In this document: positions 1 to 20,400 of the stretch, piece after piece
Layout of the letters: the number at the start of each line of letters is the position of its first letter
How positions within the stretch are numbered: the stretch's first letter is position 1
NCBI RefSeq assembly: GCF_964199755.1
Contig: NC_133907.1
Coordinates: 997,001 to 1,061,000, forward strand
DNA: 64,000 nt
Reading direction: 5' to 3'
Origin: Larus michahellis
Taxonomy: Eukaryota > Chordata > Aves > Charadriiformes > Laridae
The notes under the pieces: model-generated
Told to the model about the DNA's origin: nothing
The model's input: only the letters and a program-made list of their open reading frames with translations
The model's database searches: none
Made by a program: the position numbers and the translations under genes

Positions 1-2679
1 TCAGTGGGACCCGGCAGCGATGCTGAATGATGATGTGCTTTCTGGAAAACAGCTTTCCCATAGAATCACTGGGAAAATTTTACAGAAGAAAAAGCCTGAC
101 TTTGTAACTTGGTGCAAGACTTGCTCGCAGCATAAAATTTGGTTTTGTGGTTTGAGAGTTTTATTTGAATGATTTCCCCGAGGTTGCTTTTCTTCCTCCC
201 CGTGCAATCCATGGCCGCCCCGCGTCGGCACGGAGCTGGGACAGCCCATCCCAGCAGCGCCGGGGGCCTCGCCTGGGTGCTGGGGAGCGCAGCAAGAATT
301 AAAAATAGAATTTACGGGTGGTGAATTTGTTTTTGTTTGGAGTTAGGCTTTGTTCTCATCTGACTTGATTATTAGTTTAATTTACTGGATGAATTATTTG
401 CTCTTGACTAACGTTGAGCTAGAATTCTCTGAACATCGTGCATTGATCCTTTCTGAACTCCGTGCTCCCACTGTCGCTCCTTATTTTAGATGTATCAGAG
501 CAGATCGAATTTCTGCTACTCTTTTCTCCTTACAGACACATTTATTTTTCAGTTGACAAAACTGAAAGAATATTCCCCTTCCTTTATGTTTGAGCAAAAA
601 GCAAAATGGTTTTTAATGTCTTTAGCCCCTTCTGAAGTTGCTAGAGCAGAATTCTCTGACAAGGCACGTGCGCAGGAGGAAACCTTCATTTTGCGCGGCG
701 CGTTGTTCCAGGCTCCCTGAGGCGCCGCTGGAAGTGGGGTGGGCTCCGGGCAGTCTCTCGGGGCGACAGATTTCCATCTCCAAGAGCGGTGTTACGAGTG
801 TCGGATGTTACCGGGGGCTGGAGCTCATGGGGGGGGGGGGGGGGAAGAAATGTTTATTCCATTGGGGCTTGTTTTACCTGGCACGAAGACTGCTGCCGGA
901 ATCCAGCTCCAGTGCAGCGCTGCTGCTCCCGTGCCTCGTGTTTTTCAAGGAAATCATAGGCCTAAAAATAGTCTGCATAAACAACAGTAAGAGGTTTGTA
1001 CTTTCAGTTCCAGGTTTTAGCAATATCTTGTTGTTATTTTCTAATTGTCAGTTTCCAAAATCCATTAAGCTGATTAGCAGAGTGTTTCAAAACAAAACAA
1101 AAACCAAAAGGAAGGCTCCACCTCTTGCGGAGGCCTGCGGGAGACGCAGTGCGTAGGTGCGCGCAGGGCTGCGGCCGGGCAGCTGCCGTCAGACCTCTAT
1201 GGACGTGGCACCTCCTGCGTGCTTTCCAAGCGCCCTCCAACTTGTGAAACTGCCACGGGATTCTCAAACTGTGGTCTGTGGGGAGAATGCGATGTGGAAA
1301 CACTCGTGCTAGTTGGAAGTCGTGATTGTTGTACGTATTTAACGTCCTCTGTGCACCGAACAAAGAACTCTACTTTTGCTTTGGATTGAAAAAAGAAAAA
1401 TAGAATTACTTCACAACATGGAAGCGACAAGGAAAGAATCCAGCTTGCAAGTTGCAGAGCACGATTTGTCATTGATTCTATCCTTGTACGTGTGTCTCCC
1501 GGTCACCTTTTGTGCCGGGAATTGATCTTCACGCTTTGTCTCATGTTTTTAGGACTGTGCTTACTAAGATACTTTTTAATGTGTTTAAAATTCCGTAATT
1601 GAGACTAAACAAAAATGACCTGACATTTGTCTCTGAAGCAAGGTGGTCATCCAGCTCCCGGTGCACGGGGCATTACACTGAAGCCGCCGTTAAAACATAC
1701 GATCATTTTTCCTGCTTTCCCCCTCCTCATTAGCCGTTCCGAGTTGGAGGGGCCACAGGCCGCGACCCCCCCGCGGGTCAGTTCTGGTCTGTCAATCTGG
1801 GACGCGGCTTTTCCCCTTCTCCCCCATTTGAATTGTTGCCTGCGGCTGCAGTTAATGCGCGTGAGCAAAGCTGCGGCCCTGCCTGCGTGGGGGCATCGGC
1901 CGGGAATACTCCGTTTCTCTGTGCTTCCTGCTCCATAGAGAACAGGATTCACGCACAGGAATCTAAAAGGAAACTTAAAGTCTACTGGTTTTAAGACTGT
2001 GATTAGTATTGACGTTAGGGGTAGAGCTAACTGCAGGAGCAGTGCTGGCTGTCCCAATAATAAACAATAATAAACAGCAGCTTGGGACCCCCCCGGGTGG
2101 AGAAACACGGCAAGAAACAGGGAACAGATCGGTCCTGCAGGGTTCTGCTCTTTGTGTGGAAGGGAAGGATAACTAGGAGGTTACAGTTAATTGGTAAAAA
2201 CATTTTAAAGACTCCAGGATAGCCTCTTGAGGTAACACCTAATGAATTTGAAGAAAATATATCTTTTTATATTTTTTTCCCCCTACTACTGCTACTTCTC
2301 CAGAAAGTAAACTGAAAAGCTGACCTTTTCAGTTTTGACAGAAAAATCAGTATTTCCTCTCAACTGAGCTTGTAATGAAATTGGTTTGGGGACTTCATGC
2401 ATTTAAACAAATTATGGGGACGATAAATGTTTTAAATATTCACCTTACTGTCAGGAAAATTGCTCATTGGCCATTTATTTGAGCCATTGCTTACTGTTGG
2501 CAGTAGCAGCTTGTAGGGTGGACTCTGACGGGTGCTGCGGGGGACGCGCGTCCCCGTCCCCGTGGTGCCAGCTGCGGGCACGGCAGCCTGTGGCCCCGTG
2601 CGTTCTGTACGGCGGCCCGCGGCCAGGGACATCCCTCTGAGCGGCGGTGACCAGTCTCTCTCTCCCTTTCTCTCCCCAG
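1..2679 (+). other. GNAS: GNAS intron (right part)
   Basis: No exon of Gs alpha or of another known gene could be found here in six frames. The stretch ends in a good acceptor (polypyrimidine then CAG at 2677-2679). It contains a run of 16 G at 829-844 and a GC-rich patch around 2520-2640. Open frames in it are short and unrecognised. Confidence 0.7.
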
Positions 2680-9640
<6,961 letters not shown>

Positions 9641-9907
9641 TGGAGAGCACTTTTTTCTGTGTTTTGGACTCCTTATTCCTTATTAAAAAAAGAAAAAAGC
9701 CCACCCTTGCCCACGTAGGGTGGAAGCGAACTGTTTGAATCTCCCATTGATTTGCACCCCTCAACTTTTTCTCTTTGCTGGACAATAGCAGCACTTCTAA
9801 GCTTGCTTCTGTACCCCTCGGACAGCTTGAGATGGCCCCTAATGCTTAAAAGGCCATTTCCATGAGGATTCCCTAACACTGTTATTAACAAAAAAGAAAA
9901 AAAAAGA

Positions 9908-9913
9908 AATAAA
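9908..9913 (+). terminator. GNAS: GNAS proximal poly(A) signal AATAAA
   Basis: Canonical hexamer 268 nt after the GNAS stop codon, in an A-rich context. The distance agrees with the short 3' UTR usual for Gs alpha mRNA. Confidence 0.6.
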
Positions 9914-11077
9914 ACCTAATTAATTAAAAGCCCTGAATGTGGAGCACCTGAAAGAATTGGGGATAAAAAAATTAAAACGTAAAACAAAAATTGGGGAGAG
10001 AAACCTTTAGGTAATTAGCACTGCTGTGGGCATAATCCTGTAACCCGTGATCTCCGCTTTGTATCGTTCACTGCATCAGAGTGAAGAAGGTGCCAAGTCA
10101 CAGACCGAGTTGAAGAGACGCTTGGGTTTGGTTCTCTGACTGTGACGTGGCTTTGGACGGAAATACTGACAATTCGACAGCAACCCAGACAGTGCAGACA
10201 CCACCTGCGTCCCTTCGGGAGGGTATTTTTAAAACCAGTCTCGGTGGTCTAAAGACAACCCCGGACGTTGCGGAACGGAACTGCGCATGGGCTGTGATGG
10301 CAGAGAGTCAACCACACACTGTTTTCGGTTTGTCCACTGATGATCCCGTCTGCTCTAAAATCATTATCTGGACTGTAGTCCTCACAGTCTTTCCCTTCTT
10401 TTTCTTCTTCCCTCCCCTCATTTTTTATTTTACTGCTGGATTATTATTCTTGTACAGACTGTAAAATGTATTATTTTGTACAACTTTATTGAAAAAAAAT
10501 AACTTGTAGAAGATCTTTGTGCCTTGATTATGGCTGTACCTGTACAATGAGCTAAGATGTAAGTATGTTTGATTGCGCTGTACAGCTTTGTCAACCCTAT
10601 CTGCAGCATTAGCTCAAGGTAGGGAAAATTTATCTGTAGTTTAGTTTTTCTGGTTTATAAAAGAAGGAAAAATACTGTTTAGTAAAAAAAAAAAAGAAAA
10701 AAGAAAAAAAAAAGAAAAAAGTACAAATTGTGCAAACTTAACCACTTTAAAAGTGAGGTCTTCAACAAGTGACCAGATGTTGCAGCATCATGCTTTTTAA
10801 TTTTTAGCTTTAATTCATTTAAATCTCTATCCAAATGCAAAACATGGCTTGTTTCTACATAAACCAAATTTTGCTACAAATTATAAATGTTAGTCTTTGG
10901 TCATTCATAGTCCTTTTTGCTGAAGACAAACCAGAACAATAGCGGACACGCAGGGCATGGTGCAGGTCGGTGACCGTCCCCGCGCGGGGGGTGGCTCCTC
11001 CCGAGTGACACGGCGTGCACGGCCCTCGGATTCGGCCACTGAACTCCAGTCCCAAATGACCTTTTTATTTCTCTTTT

Positions 11078-11083
11078 AATAAA
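11078..11083 (+). terminator. Candidate distal poly(A) signal AATAAA
   Basis: Canonical hexamer (TTTTAATAAAGAG) in AT-rich DNA about 1.4 kb after the GNAS stop. It would serve an extended GNAS 3' UTR; there is no transcript evidence in the sequence itself. Confidence 0.35.
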
Positions 11084-14000
11084 GAGATACTTTAGAACCT
11101 TTTTGTTTTATATTAACTATATAAGTAGCTTAAAGTGAAGATGTGTGGATTTTTCTTAAACTTGAATAATTTATGCAAATTATATGCTTAGAACAACGTG
11201 GTACAGTAAAAAGAAAAAGAGCAAAAATCACTGTAGCAATAAGAGAGCATGTAATTTTAGTAACTACTACACTGCTTTATATTTTATACCTAGGTGTTTT
11301 ATGTCTCTGTGAGTGTGTTACTTTTTCATGTGTCTAAACCTACGTGTACAATTTGTACAGAGTCAGCGATTACAGCTGTAACCCCCACCTAGAACAGTGT
11401 TAGCCCGTATGACTCCAGCGCCCCCGTCACCGACACCCCGGCCCGCTCTGGCTCTGGCTGCAGCGGCTGCAGGAGGAAAGCAGAAGAGACACAAAGCAGG
11501 CGCCGAGCCCCGGCCCCTGCCCTTGGCGCTGGCCCCCGCGCCCGGGGACGGCGCTGCCCCCGGCTCAGCCGCGGGTGCCCGGCGGCAACGCAGCGCCGTC
11601 TCCTCCGGTGTCCCACGCCTTCCGGCGCTGAGACCCGCCGCTGCCCGCAACCGAGAGTTTGCGTTGCTTCTGTGGCTGAACTTGTAAATGAAAATTACCC
11701 ACCTCGTCCATTTTCACCTAAAGAGCGGGGGACCTGATGGAGTTACCGTCCCATCTCTCTTAATCCAAAATTACTAGTCATCTTCCAGAAGACACTAAAT
11801 CATGTAAAAATTTTAGCTGCGGTTGCTACTTATCTTTTAAAAATGATCTTTCCTGTTCGCAGGTCTAGAAAGTTGCCACCCGAACTCTGTAGCGCTGCAG
11901 CAGAATCTGACCGAAAAAAGCCCCTCCGATTTCCGAATGTATCCGGTGCCTGTGGGCCAAGGGCTGGCGCTTCCCCTGGGTAGGGAAGGGACGCACCTGG
12001 TGGACAGGAAATCCATTGTGAGCCTTAATTTTAGTTACAGGAGCCAAAATCTTTAATTTAGTGCCAACCCTTATCTTTAAGCCTAGGAGGAGTTGGTGTG
12101 AGCACCACATCTCTGAATGGGGAAAACCTGCAGCGGTGTGAGGAATGTAATCTCTCATCCAGGGAAACAAAGCACCTCCATTAAAAAATGTTTTAAAAAG
12201 TAAGCTTCTTCCTCTGCAACGAGAAGGATCCATAGTAACAGTGAGCTACGTAAGACAGCACCAGTTTCAGAAACCCGAAGCTTTATGTGAACAGAAATGT
12301 TTAGGGGCTGCTTTCTTTCCCCTAAAGTGAGGAAAAAGGCAATTGTTTTGAACGTGGTTGAGTTGCACAAGTCGGAGTGTGTGTGTGTGTCTTAACGTCT
12401 CAGTATTGCCTTTGTTAGTGTCTATTAGTCCATGCAGTTTGGTGGCCTGGTAAATGCAAGTCTTATTTTTAACAGCTTGCTTTTTTCTTTTTTTTTTTTT
12501 TTTAAGTACAAAACCATAAAGCTTTAATGCTTGCTATTTAATAAGTAATTGTGTTTTCTTCTGTCTCTAATTTAGTGGCCATAATTTGCAGTTAATTGAA
12601 CCATTCCAGCCTAATGCTTACCCATATTTTCCTAGTTTTGTTTTATTTATTTATTTGAACTTCTTGTTTTCATGATTGAGGACTTTCACTTCTGTCTCAT
12701 TCATCTGTTCGGAAACTTCTGACCTTACAGCCAAAACTTAACTCATTCTCCTCAGTATTCATCGTGATGCTGAAGTGTAAGATACCTGCAAATGTAAACA
12801 CTACCACTTTTATTAATAAAAGCAAATCCAGTGTTTTAGGGCACATTTGCATCCCTGTAGTTGAGGTTGTGTCAGTATTTCCATTATAAACCCATGGAGG
12901 GTCTATACCTTGGCACTAAATTGCCCTATGCTAAATTTTGCCATACGAGGCTGCTTCTGCTCCAGCATGATTCGGGGGGTTGGTTTTCAAGCAGTTTCCA
13001 ACACAAACTCTTGTTTCTGTTTGAAGTTCTACGGCTGTTTTGTTGGATGGGGGTTGGTTTAAAAGAAAAACAACAAACACAACAAACAAACCTGGTTTGA
13101 GATTGGTTTTGGCACTTCTGTAACTCAGAAATGGTTTTGATTTGAAAACAACCTTTGGCAAGCCAGTAACCTACAATATGGTCTGATCACTTTGGGTATT
13201 TTGTAAAAATAATAATAAATTGTAGAGATGTTGTGGTTTCAAAATCAGCTACTGTGCATTTGCAGTAACTTATTTCAACCCAAGAACTTGTAGGAAGTTG
13301 TACGTCAGCGCACGCTCAGCAGCCAGCGTGAGGCAGCAGAACAGCGATAACTCCTGAAGGGTTTTCAGTAACGCAGAGAGGCAAATCTGCTGCGGCCTGA
13401 AACCAGAGCCGGCTGCTTCGGGAAGCGTCGGGCCCTGCTCCGGAGGCTGGGGCTGGGGCTCTGGGACTGCCGGGAGCAGCTGGGGCTGCAGAGGCGTTGG
13501 AGGGATGCCGGATGGGCTCAGGGCTGATCTTCCTTTCTCTGGAAGCTACTTCGAATCGTGGCATCGAGGACAGGGTTTAACCTGGAGTATGTCCTTACTC
13601 CAGAGGGACTGAAGCTAGCGCTGTTCCAGCGTGTTGCGCACAATTGATACCTGCAAGATCATTTTCTTTTACCAGGAAGTCTATGCACAGAAATATTAAT
13701 GTTTATCACTTTAGAATCTGGGCACCTCGTAATTAGCCGTGGCATGATATTCCTGTAAATGATATAGGATGCTTTCTATTATATCCTGTTTTCCAATATT
13801 GAAAACTATGTGCCAGGAAAACCAAAAGATCTCAAGGTGATTACCCAGGAGATGGACGGAGCCAGACCCGCGGGCAGCCCAGTGCCCGTCCAGCGCCTGT
13901 GTAATAACGCGGCTGGGGGCTGCTGCTCTACGCGTGTCTGGGACTGATAAAGTTGTTACACAATTCTGTACCTTACTCTGGCAGAGGGTGAGTTCCCTTC

Positions 14001-17000
14001 TGTCCCCAGCTGTATCTACTGCGCGTTTCTAACAATGCCGGCACTTGGGAGGCCTCTTCCATGGAAGTAGGTGATAAAATTCCCACTAACTGCAAGAAGC
14101 GGGATCGGGGCCATAGATACTATCAGTGGAAATCTCCCACAGGAACAGGTCCTCATCCCAAAAACACTCGCTGAGTTCGTAGAACAGTAAGAATATGTAC
14201 AAGCAAACACCTGTTTGCAGTCCAACCCCACTTCTGTACCCCTCTTCTTGCTGAAGAGTCATCCATTAGGAAAAAGTCTCTGTTCTATGACAAATCTTGA
14301 CAAAAAATGTGTCTTTGTATATAAAATAAGCTACAAAGGGGATTTCTGAACCTCTGCTGATGAAAAATCTCTCTGGTGACTGATGAGACAGACGTTCCAA
14401 GAGTGAGCCTATTCCAGTGCTGGCGATACCCGGCCGGCGAAACACCGCGAGGGGATGGGCTTCCGTTACTGGGCAGGCGAATGGCATCGAGTGTTTCAGT
14501 GTATTGCAGAGACTGCTAAAACTTCAGCCGTGAGTACTGCCTTCAGCATTAATTGTTTTCAACCCTGATTCTCATCTTATTAAAAGTTAAAACTGCTTTT
14601 TACCCTGTCTACTTTTAATGGATGGAGCTGAGCAAAATGGGTGCAGTTAAAAGCATGAGTCTGCTTGGAAAAGCAACTTGGGAGGAGCTGGCGAGGCAAA
14701 CTAATGTCTCACCGCATTAAACATAAAAATAATAAGGTGAGGTGGGTTTTTTTCTAACTTCTGTGTCCTATAAACTTAGCCCGGTTCTGGGAGTTCCCTA
14801 GGTTAGCAACAGCAAGCGCTTGCTGATGCCTCTGCAACAAGGGGTAACTCACCAAGTATGTAATAGAAAATTGTAAGGAAAACATAAAAAAAACCCGCCA
14901 AACCAGAATTTACAGATTTTCTGAATTTTTTTCACTTGGGAAGTCTGCCTCAAAAATCTTTATTTTACAGGACAAAATAAAGCCTTTACGCATTGTCCCA
15001 AATACAGAGAGATGATACATTTTTGAGGGAGAAGATGCTGACGTTAGGCGATTTTCTGGAATATAACGTGCTTTCTAAGGCTGCAGCACCAGTAGACAAA
15101 TGTAAGCAAATTCAAAACCAAAATGTGAATGTATCTCTTCAGTTTCGTTTACCCAGTTGTTTTATTAAGTGAGTTGGCTAATACTTTTTTTAATATACTA
15201 CTGCTTGAGTTTGGAGAAAGATCAAGCTTAGGACAGCAGTAGCAACGTTGGGAATGCTCTCGGTTCTGTTGTTCTGTTACGCCAACTGATGGTTTTAGGC
15301 TGTGAATTTTGCGGGAGTTTTTAACAGTGAAGTATATTCTGTTTGTAGTTTTCTGGTATTTGGCGTGACTTTGGAATCGTATCACTCTTGCAACTGAAGT
15401 GCTGGAGCGTGGGCAGTGGAAGAAGCTGCTGCGGAGGGGTTCAGGGTCACCGCATCAGGCTTGTGACTGTCGGGCCACGTGGAAAGGGGCCCCTTCTGGG
15501 TCTTTTTCACTACGTTATCGGTTTTCTATTGGCAAGATCAGCAGAGCTTCCATAAAAACAAATGAAGGGGTCGGGTGATAGAACCAAATACGTGTCTGTG
15601 TAAGACCTCAAACCATTAATGAAAGGTATTTCAAACTGGTATAAGCTACAGACAACGTCTTTCCTGAAGCGTGTGTGAGGATTCAGATGTAGCTCAGTAT
15701 TTTTAATCACAGTTCTCTTTTTGCTTGAAGGCACAACATCCAAACTGAAGTCATGGATTTGACGGAAGTTTTGGTGCTAACCTTGAGTTCTGTTTCCCAC
15801 AGGGCAACGCTCTGCTGGGCTACCAAGGTTCGTCCGTGTAAGACAGTCTGGAAGCCCAGTGCTACCACAAGCAACGGCTCTTGTTAACTGTGATTTGAAA
15901 CTGGGGAGCTGACAGCCAGTTTTCTGTCCAACGTCGTGGCCTGAAACCCCCTACTTTGGATTCAGCTACTTTCTCCTGGCCTCACCCCCCCACCTACTCA
16001 TATAGCATATAAGGTTGGCGAAGAGAATAGAGCCGCTATGGAAGTTATGAGACAGCCTCACCGAACGTTCAAAGGAACTAGGGAAATCCAGATAAACAAG
16101 ACCCCTAAATGCATCACCTTGGACATGGAAAAATATGTTGAGGGGGGAAATTCTTCTTTCCCCAGGTGAGTGACCCAGTTTGGGACCCTTATACAAATTT
16201 TCAAGGTCAGAGAATGAATTTCTCTAAAAGGCCAGGATATCTCCAACTAAGGAACTGCAAAAAAAGCACTTCCTACACACATTATAGAACCGGGAGATCC
16301 TTCAGTGGAGTGGAAGTTTAATGATCAACTGTAACTTGCTTTGAAGCAAGAAAATGTTTCCACTATAGGCTCCTCTTGAAAAGCACTTGGGGCGTTGTGA
16401 GGCTGTGCTTTTAAGCAATCCACAGGATATAAATACAGTTCCAACTTTCAAGTTGATACTTGAAGGAGACTGGAACGACCTTATGTCAGCAACCTGGAAA
16501 CCACCTTGTTTTGTCTCAGAATACTTCTCAGTTCCCTGGCGAAGCCTCACGGTGTTCAGTGTGTGCAATGACACTGTTACCAGTAACTGTCAATCTCAAG
16601 GTACAAACAAAAATGCTTAATCTTGAGATTCTGCTTGAGAAGAACTCTTTAGCCAAAACTCATTAGTCCAACTTGATGCTGCCGTAATTTCCTACTCAAC
16701 TTGAAAGTTATTACCTTATCTCTAGTTGAATGTATTGGCTGATTTATGGACATTTCACTGAAACTTGGCAAAACACGAATCTATATGGGAGAACGCAGTT
16801 AAGCCCAAGGAGACAACCAACATTGTTTCCATTCAAAGCTGTAAAAGTTCAGTTTGCAAAATCAATTTCTGGTACATTTAGTGTTTCGTCACAGTTTAAA
16901 CGATACCTTGAAACTGCTGGGTTTGATCTGACTTTGCGTCTTGTTTACTGACCTCGAGTGGGGAAAGCTTGGCTATTGCAGTTCTTCTGCAAAGGGCTAT

Positions 17001-19380
17001 TCAGCACTTGTCTGGCAGTTACAGGTCCCTAGTTTTCTCCTCAAGGAAAGTTGAAAGTAAATGCTTTGAGTATTGTTCATTTTTTATATATATTAAAAAA
17101 TATCATTTTCTGTTATTGCAATCAAAATAAAGAGATATAAATACATAAAGGCAAAAGAACTTCTAGTTTTAAGATCCAGACGCTGAAATTACTAGCATCG
17201 TTAATGTCTAACACCACTATGTCTCTCGCTGGCAGTTGGCGCTGTGGACTGTTCCTTTTTTCTACTCAACTAAGCAGCAAGTTTCATAGCATAATTCCCA
17301 TTGAAGTCCTACAAGTCCAGACAAACCTTTACCTGCTCTGAAAATGCTTTCCTGAAGCTGAGATGTGCTATTTCAGGCCATAAGCTCCAGGCGCAATGAA
17401 ATTCTCCAGACTGCAGATCCAGATACCCCACCTAGGAGATGCCCAGCAGATTTCAGTCATGAGAAGGAAGCCTCTCCTACCCCTATAAAGACATCTGGCC
17501 TACAAAGTGATTTTATTTGAGCCTTCTGTAAAGAACTAGGATCTCCTCCTAAGCCTCACAAAGTCTCAGCTTTGTGGCTTTACCATCCAGTTTCAATTGG
17601 CACGTTAGTTAAGTTCTGGATTTGCTTTTTCTCCAATTTTAAATTTTCTGAACCTTCTGTTAAGGTAATATGATAGCTGCTCTGAAATCACCTTCAGAGA
17701 ACTTGTCCTGCATCTTGTAACACTGTACATCATTACAAGAAAAAAAAAAAAAAAGAGCTGATGAAGCACAGGGCGTATATAGATGTTTCTTATTCGACTC
17801 TCAGAAAATACTTTTTCTTTCTTGGTTTGTGATACGTTAAATTCAGGTCCGGTATTTTCTCAGTAGTTCTGACTAGTTAATCACACTGTCTGTTCCGAGT
17901 ACGCTATTATTTTCTCACATCTACGAAATGGAAATTGCCTGCTAACTAAATGGAGGGAAGCCAAAAACTTTTTCTCAAGGATATTTCCATTGGCCTCCAG
18001 CCTCAGCCTGTCACTTCACTCCCAGTTCTTTCCTCATAAAAAATGGCCAGTGCTTCTGTAAGCGTTGAAATGTTACCTTACCGTCTTCCGGACTGCAGGC
18101 AATCCAGCGATCGTCTAGCACAGGTAGAGAATGTGTCCGTTGTGCCTCTACTTCAATCCATGCCTTTAATTCTGGAAAAGTCTCTTTTCCTTTCCGTTGA
18201 CAGAGCAAAAAGAACGTTATCCTGGGCTCACAAAAGAGTTGAAGAAATGTTCCAGAAAGGGTTGCTTCACCGCTGCAGGGCAGCATATGACAGCACAACT
18301 CGCGCTCTGCTGCAGTTCAGGTAGTGGTGTGTGCTTTCTATAGTGAAATTTTAAGTGCAGTAATCCCTTTAACTAGTACAGTGACCACCCTCGAACAAGG
18401 ACTGTGTCTCTTACAGATCCCACAACAACTTATTTCTGAATGGGGGTTTTTGGCCTTTCCTACCAAGCAATTTCATGGACTGCATGGAAGACTATGCCAT
18501 TTCTTTTTATTATTTTTCAGTTAGAAACTGAGAATAAAGGACCTTTTAAATAATCAATCAGCAATGCTCTTGGCTGCCCTCCCAATCCCAGAACACACCC
18601 TCACCCTCCCTTTTCTCACAGTTAAACTCTTATACAACTGAAGAACACGAGTCCATCTGAAGAGAGACAAAGGGCCTCTGTTTCTCTCCCTTGGTCTCCG
18701 TTTCAGTGATGCCTGTCTCCTTGCCTAAGGTCAGATTGCATGATCAGCCTTCGCTTCAGACGTATCCCCTCCTCAGTCTCTGTAGCCCCCGGTCCCTCCC
18801 TTGGCGGGGGGCCCTCTTGGCCAGCCCCCCTGCTCACCGCCTGGTCGGGATCCCGGGAAGGGCTGTCCCGCAGTGGGCACCGCTGCTGCCGCAGGCATCC
18901 AGCCCACGTATGGGAGCAGATCCCACGGATCAGCCCGTTACCGACGGCCCAGCGGCCGCGGGGACACGGAGCTGGGCTCACGCAGCGCAGGGCTCTCCGC
19001 CACCCAGAAATGACACCAGCCACTGTCATGCTGATAGTGTTATTTATAGGGACTACAGTTGGTTTATTAAGATTTTTTTAGATCAAAGACTTCAGGATTT
19101 TGTCTTAGGCTAAAAGTAACCCCCCAAAAATTTGTTTGTGATGAGAAAAGGCAGAATGTTAGTGTTACTCTCTGGCAAGTTTTGGGTACTCCCCAAGAGT
19201 TACACCAATGCTGGTCCTAAAACTTTCCCACGAAAATCTGGTCCTAAAAATCCTACCACTTAGATTGCACCAAAGTTATCTTCCCTGTTCTTTTTCTTTT
19301 CCCCCTACTTGTCAGTTTTTTTCAGTTCTACCCTCACATTTGATCATTCCTATGAACTTGTTGCTGTGTTCGATGTCCTC
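11084..19380. other. GNAS-NELFCD intergenic interval
   Basis: No exon of a known gene was recognised. Open frames are short, overlap on both strands and look like chance. Notable content: a GC-rich patch at about 11390-11660, T tracts at about 12481-12504, an A tract at about 17740-17755 and a second GC-rich patch at about 18780-19010. No transposon end was recognised. Regulatory elements may be present but cannot be called by eye. Confidence 0.6.
11390..11660. other. Isolated CpG-island-like patch
   Basis: About 270 bp of GC-rich DNA with many CG dinucleotides stands out from AT-rich flanks, about 300 bp beyond the distal GNAS poly(A) signal and 8 kb from the next promoter. Both strands have open frames through it (as expected for GC-rich DNA) and none is recognisable. 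It could be an unlinked promoter, an enhancer or a relic. Confidence 0.5.
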
Positions 19381-19389
19381 CCCACGCCC

Positions 19390-20400
19390 CAGGCGGTGCG
19401 AGGACACGGCCCTTACACAAGGAGCAACACCCCTTTCTCCCTCTTCCCTGCCATCCCGCTCCGCGCTGGGAGCCTTTGGGAGGGTTAGTGGGGAAGGGAA
19501 GTTTGCTTTTAAATCCCCACTGGCTTCTTTTTCCCTTCTGGCTTTATTTGTCCCCTCAGACTGTGTTGGCTCTGCCTCGGCCCTCCGGCAATGGCTGCCC
19601 GGGGCGGGAGGGAGCGGCGCCCGGCGGCGGGCCCGTGGCTCTCCGCCTCCGCCTTTCATTTCTACCTGCGGCCGCTCGCTCGTGGCCGGTTTCCGCCGCC
19701 CCTCCCCAGGCACCGGCCTCCCCGCCGACGCGTGCGGTGACGGCCGCCCGGCCCCGCCGCCCCTGTCAGCGCGCCCCGGGGCGGGAGACTCCCCGCCGGC
19801 CCCAGCGGCTGAGAGGGAACGGGTGTCCCCGCTCCGAGGGCCGCCGCCGCCGCGGCGATCCCCCGCCTCAGCCCGGCCCCACACGGCGGCGGCCGCCTCA
19901 GGCTGCCGACACCCGCCATTGCGCGCGGCCCCGCCCCGCTTCCGGCCGGCGCGTCCCCGTCCCGGGGCGGGGCGGGAGGAGCCATGGAGGACGCCGATTA
20001 CCTCGAGGGCAGCGCGGCGGAGTGGGGCAACGAGGCGGACGGAGGGGCGGTGAGCGGCTGCCCGGCGGCGGGCCCGGGGCGGCCCGTGAGGGGAGCGCTG
20101 GCCCCCGCGCCGCCCCCGGAGCGGAGCGCTCTCCCGGGGCACGCCGTCTCGCACGGGGGTCCCTGGGGCCTGCGGGCGGGGCAGCCGCGGCTGGGCTCCG
20201 GCCGGGGCCAAAAGCGCGGCGGCGGGCGGGGAAGTCGTCCCGGCCCGGCCCTGCGGCGGGGCCCGGAGCTTGGGCCGGTCGGGGAGGGGGAAAAACAACG
20301 GCGAGTGGCGTTTGCCCGGGTCGCTCGCTGTGGGGAGCCGCGGTGCGTGGCTTTCTGCGGGCAAAACCAGCCGAAATAGGGGAGTAGAGGGGGAGTCGGG
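19390..20400. promoter_or_regulatory. NELFCD: CpG-island promoter of NELFCD
   Basis: A dense CG-rich block surrounds the NELFCD start codon at 19984, with many GGGCGG-type Sp1 words and no TATA box near the start. This is the usual form of a housekeeping promoter. The long open frames on both strands here reflect base composition. Confidence 0.75.

Larger units (their letters stand above)
9641..11083 (+). other. GNAS: GNAS 3' UTR and 3' flank
   Basis: AT-rich, non-coding sequence after the stop. AATAAA signals are at 9908-9913 (about 270 nt past the stop, similar to the short mammalian 3' UTR and followed by TTAATTAAAAG as in mammals) and at 11078-11083. Several TGTACA words (10451, 10477, 10541, 10579) and A-rich tracts (10684-10720) lie between. 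A long 3' UTR ending near 11.1 kb is possible but not shown. Confidence 0.6.

Noticed and set aside
18011-18324. Overlapping open frames on both strands (95 and 93 codons)
   Set aside because: No recognisable motif, no splice sites and mutual overlap suggest chance.
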